A DNA stretch of 64,000 nt, from assembly GCF_048820975.1 (NCBI RefSeq), contig NZ_JBMEUF010000002.1, positions 653,109 through 717,108 on the forward strand, in the 5' to 3' direction. This document shows, one piece after another, positions 8,731-17,535 of this stretch (position 1 is the first letter of the stretch; every line of letters begins with the position of its first letter). The notes beneath the pieces are model-generated. The model was not told where the DNA came from. It did not search any database and saw only the letters and a list, made by a program, of their open reading frames with translations. The stretch comes from Glaciecola sp048820975 (lineage in GTDB: Bacteria > Pseudomonadota > Gammaproteobacteria > Enterobacterales > Alteromonadaceae). The translations under genes and the position numbers were made by a program.

Positions 8731-9000
8731 TATTGCGCCTTACTAAATATTACCTCATGATTCGCCCAACATTATAATACTGCCATAATGGGTGTTGATA
8801 TCAAATTCCATTTTATTTTAAGTTTTGAGCAGTTTACCTTCGGCACTAACAAAGTCTTTATTGACAGCCAGCCATGCTCAAACATTCTTTTTAGAAATGC
8901 GTAGAGTCAGTCATATGATAATTTAGAACATTTTTGATTGGTCACAGAAATTCGGTCGGTAGAAAATAATGGCTCAAATAATTCTTGAGGTAACGTACTG
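8731..9000. other. Intergenic stretch without a recognised gene
   Basis: Together with the transposase scar this makes a 569-base gap between the hypothetical lipoprotein and the halogenase gene. No open frame of note, tRNA or strong hairpin is visible here. It should contain the promoter of the 8730-5506 gene run. Confidence 0.5.
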
Positions 9001-9222
9001 TCAACTTCGAGATACGTTAGAGACAAAGCGACTTGGTTCATAATTATAATCGCACATCCAACTATCTGTTATATCGCGTACTTCGGTCAAGCTTTTAAAC
9101 AAGTAACAATCTAACACCTCATTTCGGTACGTTCGATTAAATCGTTCAATATAGGCGTTTTGTGTTCGTTTTCAAGGCTTGATAAAGTCAAGTTTTACAC
9201 CGTGATATTCAGCCCATATTCA
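9001..9222 (-). pseudogene. IS3-family transposase (OrfB) C-terminal remnant
   Basis: The minus strand translates to the typical end of an IS3 OrfB integrase core: WAEYHGVKLDFIKP, a TGA stop, then KRTQNAYIERFNRTYRNEVL and LFKSLTEVRDITDSW, ending at TGA 9001-9003. The region after QNAYIERF with its conserved Glu is the end of the DDE domain. The in-frame stop, the missing N-terminal three quarters and a degenerate C-terminus show that it is dead. About 20 bases beyond it (9229-9251) lies a TGGTCTAATTTTCC-type sequence that might be an IS end; I cannot find its partner. Confidence 0.85.
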
Positions 9223-9299
9223 AGTGTAATGGTCTAATTTTCCTAGACACCATAGGATTATGGGCGAACTATTTACATCAATTATTTTGAATTTTATAT

Positions 9300-10826
9300 T
9301 CAAATATTACCGTTATTAGAATTTATAGGTACTCTTATTTTATTTAGCTCAGTAACGTGGTCTGAATAATTCATTGATGCTCGGCAGATAAAATCTTGAA
9401 CTTTAGCAACGTTAAATCTCTCTTCATCGACATTATTTAAAACTGTCGAAAAATAACCGCTACCTGCAAAAATGCTGTACCACGAAGAAATGGGATAATA
9501 TTTATCAAGACCTAACTCTTTTATTACCGGAACGAAATGTTTGCCGGCTAACCAAGCTTTTTGTAAAGCAATAAGTCTGTTAGGTAATTCAACCTCATGC
9601 GTGATAAAACGCCAGTAATCAGAGTCTTCACGCCCACCAAGTTTATAATGCAGTAATACATAATCCTTGATACCATCAAAGAGATCCGTTAATTCATTAT
9701 TAAATCTGTCTCTATATGTATCAGAGCAATTTCCTGCCAACCAGTAGTCGATAAACTTACCAACTGTTTGTTGAATTATAAATAAAGCAGTTGCTTCCAA
9801 TGGTTCTATGAAGCCTTGTGATAAGCCAATAGCAATACAGTTTTTATCCCAAAAGTGAGATAGTCGGCCCAATTTAAAATCAATAAATTTAAATTCACCT
9901 TCAAGAGACATTCCATCATCATCAATTGACTTCAAAAGTTCTTGTTTAGCTTGTTCTTTGTTAATGAAATTACTGCTGAAAACGTACCCATGTCCCTTTC
10001 GGCTAACCAAAGGGATTTGCCAACTCCAGCCAGCACTCATAGCTTTAGAAATGGTCTGACTTTCTCGAACCAATCCGGTTTCTATTTGTTTAATTACGAC
10101 TGCGGTATTGTTTAATAGCTGATCTTTATAACTGACAAATGGTATATCTAAGACTTGTTTAGCAATCAGAGAATTAAAGCCTGAACAGTCAAAAAATACG
10201 TCACCGCGAATCTCCTGACCTTCTTGTAAGATTAATGAACTGATATTACCATTAGCACCAACTACAACACGCTCAACTTTTTGCTGTATATGTCTAATTC
10301 CAAGAGTTTTAGCATAAGAAGAAAGGAAACTTGCTAATTTGCCTGAATCAAAGTGATAACCATAGTTAACGTCAAAAGGGAAATTATCTGTAGGTATTGG
10401 AGACTTTTTTAGTTCTGATAACTTAGCCGTCAAGAAAAATTCATTTGGATTAACCACAACATTTTGACCGGATACCCTTTTCTGACAATTATGGAAAAAA
10501 GGAGACAATGTATTGTTGTCTATTATTGACGGAAATGCATGAAAATAGGATTGAAATTCTTGCTTTGATGACCAATTAACAAAGCGAATTCCATTTTTGT
10601 ATGTCGCATCACAAGCCGGCATCCATTTATTTTCCGGTACGTTTAGTAAGTCAAAAAAAGCTTTTAATGCGGGAGTTGACCCCTCTCCTACACCAATTGT
10701 CGGTGTATTAGGATCTTCAATTAAAACAACCTTATGTTCTGGTAAAGACTTTAACAATGCATTGGCAGTTAGCCACCCTGCACTTCCACCACCCACAACG
10801 ACAAGAGTTTGACATTGAATACCCAT
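9300..10826 (-). CDS. Flavin-dependent halogenase, tryptophan-halogenase family
   Basis: A 508-residue protein with the family's FAD-binding motif GGGSAGW (residues 12-18), the lysine that in PrnA/RebH activates HOCl (K77 in ATYKNGIRF), the WxWxIP signature (GWSWQIPL) that blocks monooxygenase chemistry, and the FIEPLEATALF segment holding the catalytic-region Glu. The length is normal and all key residues are present, so it is probably active with a flavin reductase from elsewhere. It follows the epimerase gene by 13 bases and would be the last gene of the GH130-epimerase transcript. Its presence in a mannan locus is a recurring but unexplained feature of TonB-receptor sugar loci; the substrate may be a protein, a sugar-linked or an aromatic compound. 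Confidence 0.85.
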   Translation of the reverse strand: MGIQCQTLVVVGGGSAGWLTANALLKSLPEHKVVLIEDPNTPTIGVGEGSTPALKAFFDLLNVPENKWMPACDATYKNGIRFVNWSSKQEFQSYFHAFPSIIDNNTLSPFFHNCQKRVSGQNVVVNPNEFFLTAKLSELKKSPIPTDNFPFDVNYGYHFDSGKLASFLSSYAKTLGIRHIQQKVERVVVGANGNISSLILQEGQEIRGDVFFDCSGFNSLIAKQVLDIPFVSYKDQLLNNTAVVIKQIETGLVRESQTISKAMSAGWSWQIPLVSRKGHGYVFSSNFINKEQAKQELLKSIDDDGMSLEGEFKFIDFKLGRLSHFWDKNCIAIGLSQGFIEPLEATALFIIQQTVGKFIDYWLAGNCSDTYRDRFNNELTDLFDGIKDYVLLHYKLGGREDSDYWRFITHEVELPNRLIALQKAWLAGKHFVPVIKELGLDKYYPISSWYSIFAGSGYFSTVLNNVDEERFNVAKVQDFICRASMNYSDHVTELNKIRVPINSNNGNI

Positions 10827-10839
10827 AATTAAACCTTCC

Positions 10840-12063
10840 TTACGACCCTAAATAGATACGGTTAAGGATCTTAATGGACTCCATCATCGCTCTGCCGTTA
10901 TGATAAGGCCCTTTCCAAAAACCGGCTTTGTACTCTGAGTAATTATCATCCTGGTCCAAAGTTGATAACCAATGCCACTCGCCTTTATCAGTATCGAGAT
11001 GATGCTTTTTGATAAACGACCAAATCCCAGCAACAGCATCAATATAACTTGAATCTCCGGTCAATTCATAGGCAGTTAGAAAGCCAACAATAGCTTCAGC
11101 TTGAACCCACCAACAACTTGCCTGATTAACATGACCCGTTTTAATATCTATTTCATCGTATACTTGCCGCTCTGTGCCAATTCCTTCTTTCAAACATGTT
11201 TCTGCTAATTGAAGTACTGTCGGAGTCAATTTACTTGTAGTTTTAGGATGAGCTAATACAACTAATGATTTGTGCAATAACCAGCTGGCTTCAATATCAT
11301 GTCCGTATGAGTGCGCCTCTGAATGGTCGCCCCAATTGCGGCACATAAACAAACGTAAATGGTACGTAGAATGATCTACAATTGAGCTTTGAAAGTTGTC
11401 TAACAAGCGTTTCAACGCTGCCCCTACAACTTCATCTTTGGTTACTTTAAAAAGGTTTGTATAAGCTTCCAATACGTGGAGATGCGTGTTCATAGTTTTA
11501 GGCAAGTTTGCGTCTTTTTCACTAAGGCGCATATCATGGATTTCTTGCCAGCTTCGTGAAAACGCTTCTAAATAGCCACCTCGCATTGGTTCGTAAGTCT
11601 TTTCTTCCAATAGCGAAAAAGTCTCCATTGCTTTTTCAAGCGCCAATTCATCACCAGTTAGCTGATAAAAAGCAGACAATGCATAAATAGCAAAAGACTG
11701 CGCATAAGTTTGTTTTTTACCGTCTACGAGATTCCCTAAGCAATCTACTTCCCAAACAAAACCACCAAACTCTGCATCATCAAATTTATCCATCAAATAA
11801 TGAAAGCTTCTCTTAGCCAAAGTTGCAGCTTGAGTATCTTTGGTAAACAAAGCTGCTTCACTAAAAAACCACAATAATCTAGTGTTTAGAATTATTCCTT
11901 TGTTAGCTGAACCAACAACAGTGCCGTCCGTTTCGATTTGTCCAAAAAAACCGCCATTATCTTCGTCGACTGAATTGTCACACCACCAATTCACAATGGC
12001 CAAAAGCTCTGTGTTAAATTCGGTATTTAGTTCCTGAAGCATTGCCTTATTAACCACAGCCAT
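10840..12063 (-). CDS. AGE-family epimerase, probable mannobiose 2-epimerase
   Basis: A 407-residue cytoplasmic protein of the N-acylglucosamine 2-epimerase (alpha/alpha-barrel) family, close to cellobiose/mannobiose 2-epimerases. Family landmarks are NGGFFGQIETDG, ESYGHD-like SYGHDIEASWLL with a catalytic His, CWWVQAEAIVGF, and the C-terminal KGPYHNGRAMME with another His. The pairing with GH130 is the known bacterial mannan route: mannobiose is converted to mannosyl-glucose, then phosphorolysed. The ATG shares one base with the GH130 stop (TGATG), so the two are translationally coupled; a GTG one codon upstream is an alternative start. Cellobiose epimerase activity on other disaccharides is possible. 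Confidence 0.85.
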   Translation of the reverse strand: MAVVNKAMLQELNTEFNTELLAIVNWWCDNSVDEDNGGFFGQIETDGTVVGSANKGIILNTRLLWFFSEAALFTKDTQAATLAKRSFHYLMDKFDDAEFGGFVWEVDCLGNLVDGKKQTYAQSFAIYALSAFYQLTGDELALEKAMETFSLLEEKTYEPMRGGYLEAFSRSWQEIHDMRLSEKDANLPKTMNTHLHVLEAYTNLFKVTKDEVVGAALKRLLDNFQSSIVDHSTYHLRLFMCRNWGDHSEAHSYGHDIEASWLLHKSLVVLAHPKTTSKLTPTVLQLAETCLKEGIGTERQVYDEIDIKTGHVNQASCWWVQAEAIVGFLTAYELTGDSSYIDAVAGIWSFIKKHHLDTDKGEWHWLSTLDQDDNYSEYKAGFWKGPYHNGRAMMESIKILNRIYLGS

Positions 12064-13235
12064 CACTTTTCCTCTAACAAGTTTTTATCAATAAGGGTGT
12101 TAATGGCCTCTACTGACTTGAAAGAGCGCAAACCGTCTTCTGGCGTATTAATAACGAAATCAACCAACTTATCTAAGGTTGAAGTCGCAACATGCATTCG
12201 GGTATCAGACGAAGCGTAATAAATATAAACATCACCGTTATCATCAACTACCCAACCGTTAGAAAACACGACGTTTGAGACATCTCCTACCCTTTCATCG
12301 CCTTCAGGAGCAATAAAATGTCCTGCCGGGCTGTAAATGATCTGCCAAGGTTTATTCAAATCAGTCATGAACATGTAAAGTACATACCTAAGTCCTGCAG
12401 CTGTATTTCGAACACCATGTGCTAAATGCAGCCAACCTTCTGCCGTTTTGATCGGTGCTGGGCCTTGACCATTTTTGACTTCTTTAATAGTGTGATAAAC
12501 CTTATTATCAATAATAATTTCGTCTTTAATTTCGGCATTAACCATAGATTCTGATAGCCCCCAACCTATACCTCCACCGCCACCAACAGAGATAAAACTA
12601 TCCTGAGGTCTTGTATACAAAGCGTATTTACCGTCAACAAACTCTGGATGAAGCACGACGTTTCTTTGCTGTCCTGAATAGGTAACTAAATCAGGAAGTC
12701 GCTCCCAATTGATTAGGTCTTTAGTACGAGCAATACCGCATTGAGCTTCTGCAGCAGACATATCGGCTAAGTTCGTTTGGTCTTTTCTTTCCGTACAAAA
12801 CAAACCATAAATGTAGCCATCTTCATGTCGAGTTAGGCGCATATCATAAATGTTGGTATCTGGTACATCGGTTTCAGGCATTGTGATTGGTCTTTCCCAA
12901 AAACGAAATCCGTCGATACCATTGTCACTTTCTGCTATCGCAAAATATGACTTTCTGTCGTTACCTTCAACGCGCACAACAATAACGTACTTATCACTAA
13001 ACTTAATCGCACCAGAGTTTAATGTGGCATTGACACCAATGCGTTCCATTGCATGTGGATTAGTTTTTTCGTTTAGATCGTATCGCCAATTTAATGGGAT
13101 ATGTTCTGGAGTCACAATTGGGTTTTTATATCTCTGATAAATACCGTTACTATCGGATTTAGGCGCATTTTTTCTCTCAAGCAACTGAGCTTGGGTATTT
13201 GTTAACTCTTCAATTCTCGCTGTGAAATTACTCAT
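12063..13235 (-). CDS. GH130 4-O-beta-D-mannosyl-D-glucose phosphorylase
   Basis: A 390-residue protein that reads like the Bacteroides mannosylglucose phosphorylase along its full length: RYKNPIVTPEHIPLNWRYDL, NATLNSGAIKF, TNIYDMRLTRHEDG (its Asp is the proton donor in the family), QQRNVVLHPEF, YALYTRPQD, GGGGGIGWG, NGQGPAPIKTAEGWLHLAHG and YYASSDTRMHVATS. It cleaves mannosyl-glucose with phosphate to mannose-1-phosphate and glucose in the cytoplasm. No signal peptide. AGAGG precedes the ATG, and a LacI-type operator palindrome lies 27 bases upstream, between it and the symporter gene. Confidence 0.93.
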   Translation of the reverse strand: MSNFTARIEELTNTQAQLLERKNAPKSDSNGIYQRYKNPIVTPEHIPLNWRYDLNEKTNPHAMERIGVNATLNSGAIKFSDKYVIVVRVEGNDRKSYFAIAESDNGIDGFRFWERPITMPETDVPDTNIYDMRLTRHEDGYIYGLFCTERKDQTNLADMSAAEAQCGIARTKDLINWERLPDLVTYSGQQRNVVLHPEFVDGKYALYTRPQDSFISVGGGGGIGWGLSESMVNAEIKDEIIIDNKVYHTIKEVKNGQGPAPIKTAEGWLHLAHGVRNTAAGLRYVLYMFMTDLNKPWQIIYSPAGHFIAPEGDERVGDVSNVVFSNGWVVDDNGDVYIYYASSDTRMHVATSTLDKLVDFVINTPEDGLRSFKSVEAINTLIDKNLLEEK

Positions 13236-13261
13236 TCAAACCTCTTTACTAAAACACCTAA

Positions 13262-13275
13262 TGAAACCGGTTACA
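13262..13275. promoter_or_regulatory. LacI-type operator, TGAAACCGGTTACA
   Basis: This is a near-perfect copy (one mismatch) of the 14-bp palindrome TGTAACCGGTTACA repeated through the locus. It lies 27 bases before GH130, in the short gap after the symporter gene, suggesting a second regulated promoter for GH130-epimerase-halogenase. Confidence 0.75.
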
Positions 13276-13319
13276 AAATTAATACAAATAAAGGCAGTTT
13301 TAAGAACACCGCCAAAGTC

Positions 13320-14708
13320 TTATGCTTGCTTTTCTTTTAACTTGTCTTGTACATGATTCATCACGTTATCCGTTAAGCTATAAAATGCGATTACGATGCC
13401 AGATATTAGTGCGCCTATCGCTGGTATATAACTAACCATTAATTTGAGTCCCTCTTTTGTAGCTTCACTTTGATCTGCGTTGGCCTCGTAGCCGAAGTAA
13501 GCCAATGTCCAACCTGTCATTGCTCCTCCCAATGTCCAACCCATTTTTTGAGAGAATGAAGAGGACGAAAAGATTAATCCTGTTGATCGACGACCCGTTT
13601 GATATTCTGAATAATCCGCAATATCAGCGTACATAGACCAAAGTAGTGGAAAGATAATGCCTGCACACATGCTCACGATAACTTGTAAACCTAGAATTAA
13701 CATAAACTGACTTTCGTCAAGATAATAGAAAAACACACTGAAAAATGCGGCCATTAACATAGCTATTAGAAACACAATTTTTTTGCCGACGAACTTTGCC
13801 AGCGGAGTTGCTAACATGACACCTATAATATTTGCGGCTTGCCCAATGACCAAATATGCGGTTGTAATGCCTACCGAAAAACCTAATAACTCAATTGTGT
13901 CGATGCTAAACGTGTATTTAAAATAATAAATGGCAGCGCCATCTCTCATGCTGTTAAAAATCAACGTGGATAATGCAGCACCTAGTAAAATAAACCATGG
14001 TTTATTCTTAATTAGGTTTCTAAGATCTTCTTTTGTATCATTTTGCTGATATATAGAAGGCCGCACACGCTCTCGGGTTAACTTAAAAGTGGCAAAGAAT
14101 AACATCGCAGCAATAGTACCAAACACCACCATAGTTAACGTCCAGCCTAATTGTGGGTTAGTGTCAGTTGTAAACATGCTACTGAACATATTGATTAATG
14201 GTTCGATTAGGATAAAAGCAAAGATACTTCCAGCAAATGCAAACACCATTCTAAAAGAAGCCAATGCAGTTCTATCGTCTGAATTGGAAGAGATCACACC
14301 TAACAATGAAGCGTAAGGAACATTCACTACGGTATATGCCATCATCATTAGGGTATAGGTTACGTAAGCATATATAAGCTTGGCGTCGGCTGACCAATCA
14401 GGCGTATAAAAAGTAAGGACACCAATGATAGCAAAAGGAATAGCTCCAAACGCAAGAAATGGCCTAAATTTCCCCCATCGAGTGTTTAAACGGTCTGCAA
14501 CAATACCTACTATTGGATCGTTTGCGGCGTCCCAGAACCTACTGACTAAAAACATGGTACCTACCGCGGCAGCGCTGATACCAAAAATGTCAGTGTAAAA
14601 AACCATTAAATAAACTGAAAAGATCTTCCAAAACATAGAAGATGCGAAGTCTCCTAACCCATAACCAACCTTTTCTAGTAACTCTGGTCGCTCACTTACT
14701 TGATTCAT
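13320..14708 (-). CDS. GPH-family sugar:cation symporter (MelB-like)
   Basis: A 462-residue, 12-helix major-facilitator protein of the glycoside-pentoside-hexuronide group. The typical start SERPELLEKVGYGLGDFASS and the loops DAANDPIVGIVADR and RWGKFRPFL are visible, as is DIADYSEYQTGRRSTGLIFS late in the protein. It probably takes up mannobiose or short manno-oligosaccharides across the inner membrane. It is the first gene of the leftward group and is preceded by an operator palindrome 58 bases upstream of its ATG. Substrate by context only. Confidence 0.87.
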   Translation of the reverse strand: MNQVSERPELLEKVGYGLGDFASSMFWKIFSVYLMVFYTDIFGISAAAVGTMFLVSRFWDAANDPIVGIVADRLNTRWGKFRPFLAFGAIPFAIIGVLTFYTPDWSADAKLIYAYVTYTLMMMAYTVVNVPYASLLGVISSNSDDRTALASFRMVFAFAGSIFAFILIEPLINMFSSMFTTDTNPQLGWTLTMVVFGTIAAMLFFATFKLTRERVRPSIYQQNDTKEDLRNLIKNKPWFILLGAALSTLIFNSMRDGAAIYYFKYTFSIDTIELLGFSVGITTAYLVIGQAANIIGVMLATPLAKFVGKKIVFLIAMLMAAFFSVFFYYLDESQFMLILGLQVIVSMCAGIIFPLLWSMYADIADYSEYQTGRRSTGLIFSSSSFSQKMGWTLGGAMTGWTLAYFGYEANADQSEATKEGLKLMVSYIPAIGALISGIVIAFYSLTDNVMNHVQDKLKEKQA

Positions 14709-14765
14709 AAATTACCTACTAAGCTCAACTTGAATAGCCGCAACTATTCTAAAACTAAAATAGAA

Positions 14766-14779
14766 TGTAACCGGTTGCA
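14766..14779. promoter_or_regulatory. LacI-type operator, TGTAACCGGTTGCA
   Basis: One mismatch from the consensus palindrome. It lies in the divergent gap between the symporter gene (58 bases away) and the LacI regulator gene. Confidence 0.8.
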
Positions 14780-14902
14780 TTAAATATTGCCAGTTATTTT
14801 CTAAATTTTTCGATAAAAGACCTCAGAATTTAAACCTAATGTCTATAAATTGGTAAATTAAAATAATTATTCATTAGACTTTATGCGTAATTTTGATATA
14901 AA

Positions 14903-14916
14903 TGTAACACGTTTCA
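14903..14916. promoter_or_regulatory. Degenerate LacI-type operator, TGTAACACGTTTCA
   Basis: Both half-sites (TGTAAC and GTTTCA) keep the spacing of the consensus, but the central CG is AC and one half-site base differs. It lies 21 bases before the LacI gene's ATG and may serve autoregulation. Confidence 0.5.
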
Positions 14917-14937
14917 TTTTTATTAACGCAAGTAGAC

Positions 14938-15933
14938 ATGTCGAATATTAGGGAAGTAGCAGAACTAGCTGGAGTATCAACGGCAACCGTTTCTAGAGCC
15001 ATAAGTAACCCAGATAAAGTTTCAGAAAAAGCACTCAAGAAAGTTCAAAGCGCAATTGATCAAATAGGCTATAAGCCTAACATGATGGCTAGAAACTTTC
15101 GGTTTCATCGAGCCTACTCCATTTTAGTTCTAGTGCCAGACCTTGCTAATTCGTTTTTCTCTACAGTTGTTAAAGGTATCGAGGATGTTGCAAGAGCTAA
15201 AGGTTACAGTATTTTACTTGGTGACACTCGTGACTCTCTCGAGCGCGAAAAAGAGTATTTAAGACTACTAAGTACCAGCCAAGCAGACGGTGTTATACAG
15301 CTACGTCCTCATAGAGCAGAAGATGTTTCTTCTTTTGTTAACACTGGCTTCCCAGTAGTAAACGCGTGTGGTTGTGTAGGAACTCCCTACCCTACGGTCA
15401 GAATCGATAATGCAGCCGCTCAGAAAACTGTTGTTGATTATTTGATTTCACTAGGACATACAAAAATAGCCGCTGTGACAGGGTTAAAAGATAACCCTCA
15501 CTCCCTAAGACGACTAAGTGGTTATAAAGAAGCGCTAGCTTCAGCTGGATTACCATTTGATGAGTCATTAGTGGTTGAAGGTGATTATAGCAAATGGTCT
15601 GGGTTAAATGCCGCCACTCAATTTGTGCACATGGATAAAAGGCCAACCGCAGTAGTATCCTTTAATGATGAAATGGCAATTGGTTTAATTAAAGGATTTA
15701 AAACCGCCGGATTGAATGTCCCTTCAGACATTTCAGTAACAGGCTTTGACGATATGGAAGTGAGTAAATATATCGACCCAACGCTCACGACAATTGCACA
15801 ACCTGCGACAGAGCTAGGGAAAACGGCAATGAATTTATTATTCAAACTATTAAATAATAAAGATATAAGCCAAACGGAATATATTTTACCATTTGAATTA
15901 TTGGTAAGAGAAAGTACCGCAGCGCCCAAATAA
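14938..15933 (+). CDS. LacI-family repressor of the mannan locus
   Basis: A 331-residue LacI-family regulator: N-terminal helix-turn-helix IREVAELAGVSTATVSRA, hinge helix near residue 50 (GYKPNMMARNFR), then a sugar-binding periplasmic-protein-like domain with SILVLVPDLANSFFS, FNDEMAIGLIKG and ISVTGFDDMEVSKYIDP. LacI proteins bind palindromes with a central CG, and six such sites around TGTAACCGGTTACA sit in the gaps of this locus, one just before this gene. It probably represses the locus until a manno-disaccharide or related sugar binds. Confidence 0.92.
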   Translation: MSNIREVAELAGVSTATVSRAISNPDKVSEKALKKVQSAIDQIGYKPNMMARNFRFHRAYSILVLVPDLANSFFSTVVKGIEDVARAKGYSILLGDTRDSLEREKEYLRLLSTSQADGVIQLRPHRAEDVSSFVNTGFPVVNACGCVGTPYPTVRIDNAAAQKTVVDYLISLGHTKIAAVTGLKDNPHSLRRLSGYKEALASAGLPFDESLVVEGDYSKWSGLNAATQFVHMDKRPTAVVSFNDEMAIGLIKGFKTAGLNVPSDISVTGFDDMEVSKYIDPTLTTIAQPATELGKTAMNLLFKLLNNKDISQTEYILPFELLVRESTAAPK

Positions 15934-15975
15934 TATATCCAAGCAACGTCCTATTATAATTTTTAAAAAAATATT

Positions 15976-15989
15976 TGTAACCGGTTACA
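15976..15989. promoter_or_regulatory. LacI-type operator, perfect TGTAACCGGTTACA
   Basis: A perfect 14-bp palindrome 43 bases before the ATG of the second AGE gene and downstream of the LacI stop, so that gene has its own regulated promoter. Confidence 0.85.
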
Positions 15990-16032
15990 AATGTTTTGTA
16001 TGATACCGACAATTGATTTTCGGAGTTTAAAT

Positions 16033-17205
16033 ATGACAAACCTAATAAGCAATACCGAAAGGCTCGTCAGTTGGTTCAAGGATGAGGCATTACCACTATG
16101 GTCAAGTTCTGGAATAGACAATGCAACTGGCGGTGTTTATGAAAGGCTACTAAGCAGCGGAGAGCCCGATCTTTCTGCTGATAGACGAGTGAGAGTAAAC
16201 TATCGACAAATGTACGTTTTTGCATTGGCTCATGAACTAGGGTGGATGGAAAATGCGGAAGACTTAGTGAGTCAGATAAATAATTTTGTTAAGAAAAATG
16301 CTCAAATAAACGGTGAAAACTCATCATTCGCTCATGTGCTAGATAGCAATTGTGTTATCAAAGACGCTAAGCAAGATACCTACGATGTTGCCTTCTATTT
16401 GTTGAGCTGCGCTCAAAGATTTAAAGCGTTCTCCGATCCATCCGCTCTATCTGATGCTGAGATAATGATGTCGAAGATTGATGGCGATATTAAAGGCCTT
16501 AATGCTGGTTGGTTAGAAGGCAATTACAACTCCCCAGTCAGACGACAAAACCCCCACATGCATTTATTTGAAGCTTTTATATCATTATATCAGTCGTCAA
16601 ATGATCCATCCTGGATAGCCCGAGCCGGTGAAATTTTTAGCATGTTTGAATCTCATTTCTACGAACCACGTTATGGTGTTCTACTAGAGACTTTTAACGC
16701 CGACTGGTCCCCACAATTTGGAACTAATGGTCATATTGTAGAACCTGGTCATATGTATGAATGGGTGTGGTTACTGCATCAATATTCTAATATTACACGT
16801 TCACCCATTACTAGATATACGTCTAACCTATTTACCAACGCCTTTAAGTTGGGCACAAATGTAACCGGATTAGTTTTAGATGAAGTGAATCAATATGGTG
16901 ACACATCTAAACAAACTAAACGGTGCTGGCCTATCACCGAGTACATAAAGTCTAGTCTGGCAATGGCTTTTGCTAGCAAAGAAAATGAAGACAAGGTACG
17001 TTATGAACAACACGCATCTAGAGCAATTGACGCTCTATTTTCCTATTTTTTAAACGCACCAACAGCTGGCGCTTATTTCGACCAGCTTGATGCAAATGAT
17101 GACGTGATAACGGACTTCGCCCCAGCAAGTACTTTATACCACCTCATAGTCGCGGCTAAAGAAGCTAGCCTTTACTGCAACCAACAATACAACACATCAT
17201 TTTAG
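16033..17205 (+). CDS. AGE-family isomerase, probable D-mannose isomerase
   Basis: A 390-residue AGE-family protein distinct from the one at 10840-12063. The order of motifs RRVRVNYRQMYVFALA, QDTYDVAFYLL, RRQNPHMHLFEA, VEPGHMYEWVWLL and CWPITEYIKS matches mannose isomerase/YihS-type members, which turn mannose into fructose. It would serve mannose released by the glycoside hydrolases. The start at ATG 16033 follows CGGAG; an earlier in-frame ATG at 15991 lies at the operator and would add 14 residues with no ribosome site. AGE enzymes are hard to tell apart by eye, so an N-acylglucosamine-type epimerase remains possible. Confidence 0.78.
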   Translation: MTNLISNTERLVSWFKDEALPLWSSSGIDNATGGVYERLLSSGEPDLSADRRVRVNYRQMYVFALAHELGWMENAEDLVSQINNFVKKNAQINGENSSFAHVLDSNCVIKDAKQDTYDVAFYLLSCAQRFKAFSDPSALSDAEIMMSKIDGDIKGLNAGWLEGNYNSPVRRQNPHMHLFEAFISLYQSSNDPSWIARAGEIFSMFESHFYEPRYGVLLETFNADWSPQFGTNGHIVEPGHMYEWVWLLHQYSNITRSPITRYTSNLFTNAFKLGTNVTGLVLDEVNQYGDTSKQTKRCWPITEYIKSSLAMAFASKENEDKVRYEQHASRAIDALFSYFLNAPTAGAYFDQLDANDDVITDFAPASTLYHLIVAAKEASLYCNQQYNTSF

Positions 17206-17535
17206 CGGCAATTAACTTGTTTTAAGTCCTATGAAGTTAGAGGCCGTGTTCCAGAGAAATTGGATCCAAACGTCGTTTATCGTATTGGCTAGCCCCAATA
17301 AATTCGCAGCGGTGAAGTCCTCGAATGAAGTGTTCATCAACTTCACTTTTGCTAAAGTCAAAGGCGTATAAGTATCTATAAACCGAGAACATGGTGCAAT
17401 GATACGATGTAGACAGTTCATCAGATGTTGTTTGGATGCAAATTAACAGAGCAAAAATGAGTTAAAAAAAGCGCAAGCTCTGTAAAGAGATTTGCGCTTT
17501 TTAAGTTCTGGCTTAAGCCAGTAATAACTTAGAGG
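17206..17535. other. Gap between convergent genes
   Basis: The gap holds a bidirectional terminator at 17466-17502 and a perfect 14-bp palindrome CTGGCTTAAGCCAG at 17508-17521 just past the mannanase stop. A 69-codon minus-strand open frame (17212-17421) is present but has no ribosome site or recognisable product. It may be decayed sequence. Confidence 0.5.
17466..17502. terminator. Bidirectional intrinsic terminator
   Basis: An 11-bp stem (AAAAAGCGCAA with TTGCGCTTTTT) extended by an inner CTCT/AGAG pairing, T-rich on both strands, between the second AGE gene and the mannanase gene. Confidence 0.85.

Noticed and set aside
16865..16877. Operator-like TGTAACCGGATTA inside the second AGE gene
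   Set aside because: Only one half-site fits and it lies within a coding region; it looks like chance.
17212..17421. 69-codon minus-strand open frame between the AGE and mannanase genes
   Set aside because: No ribosome site, no recognisable product, and it lies between two convergent genes with a terminator; kept only as a note in the gap entry.
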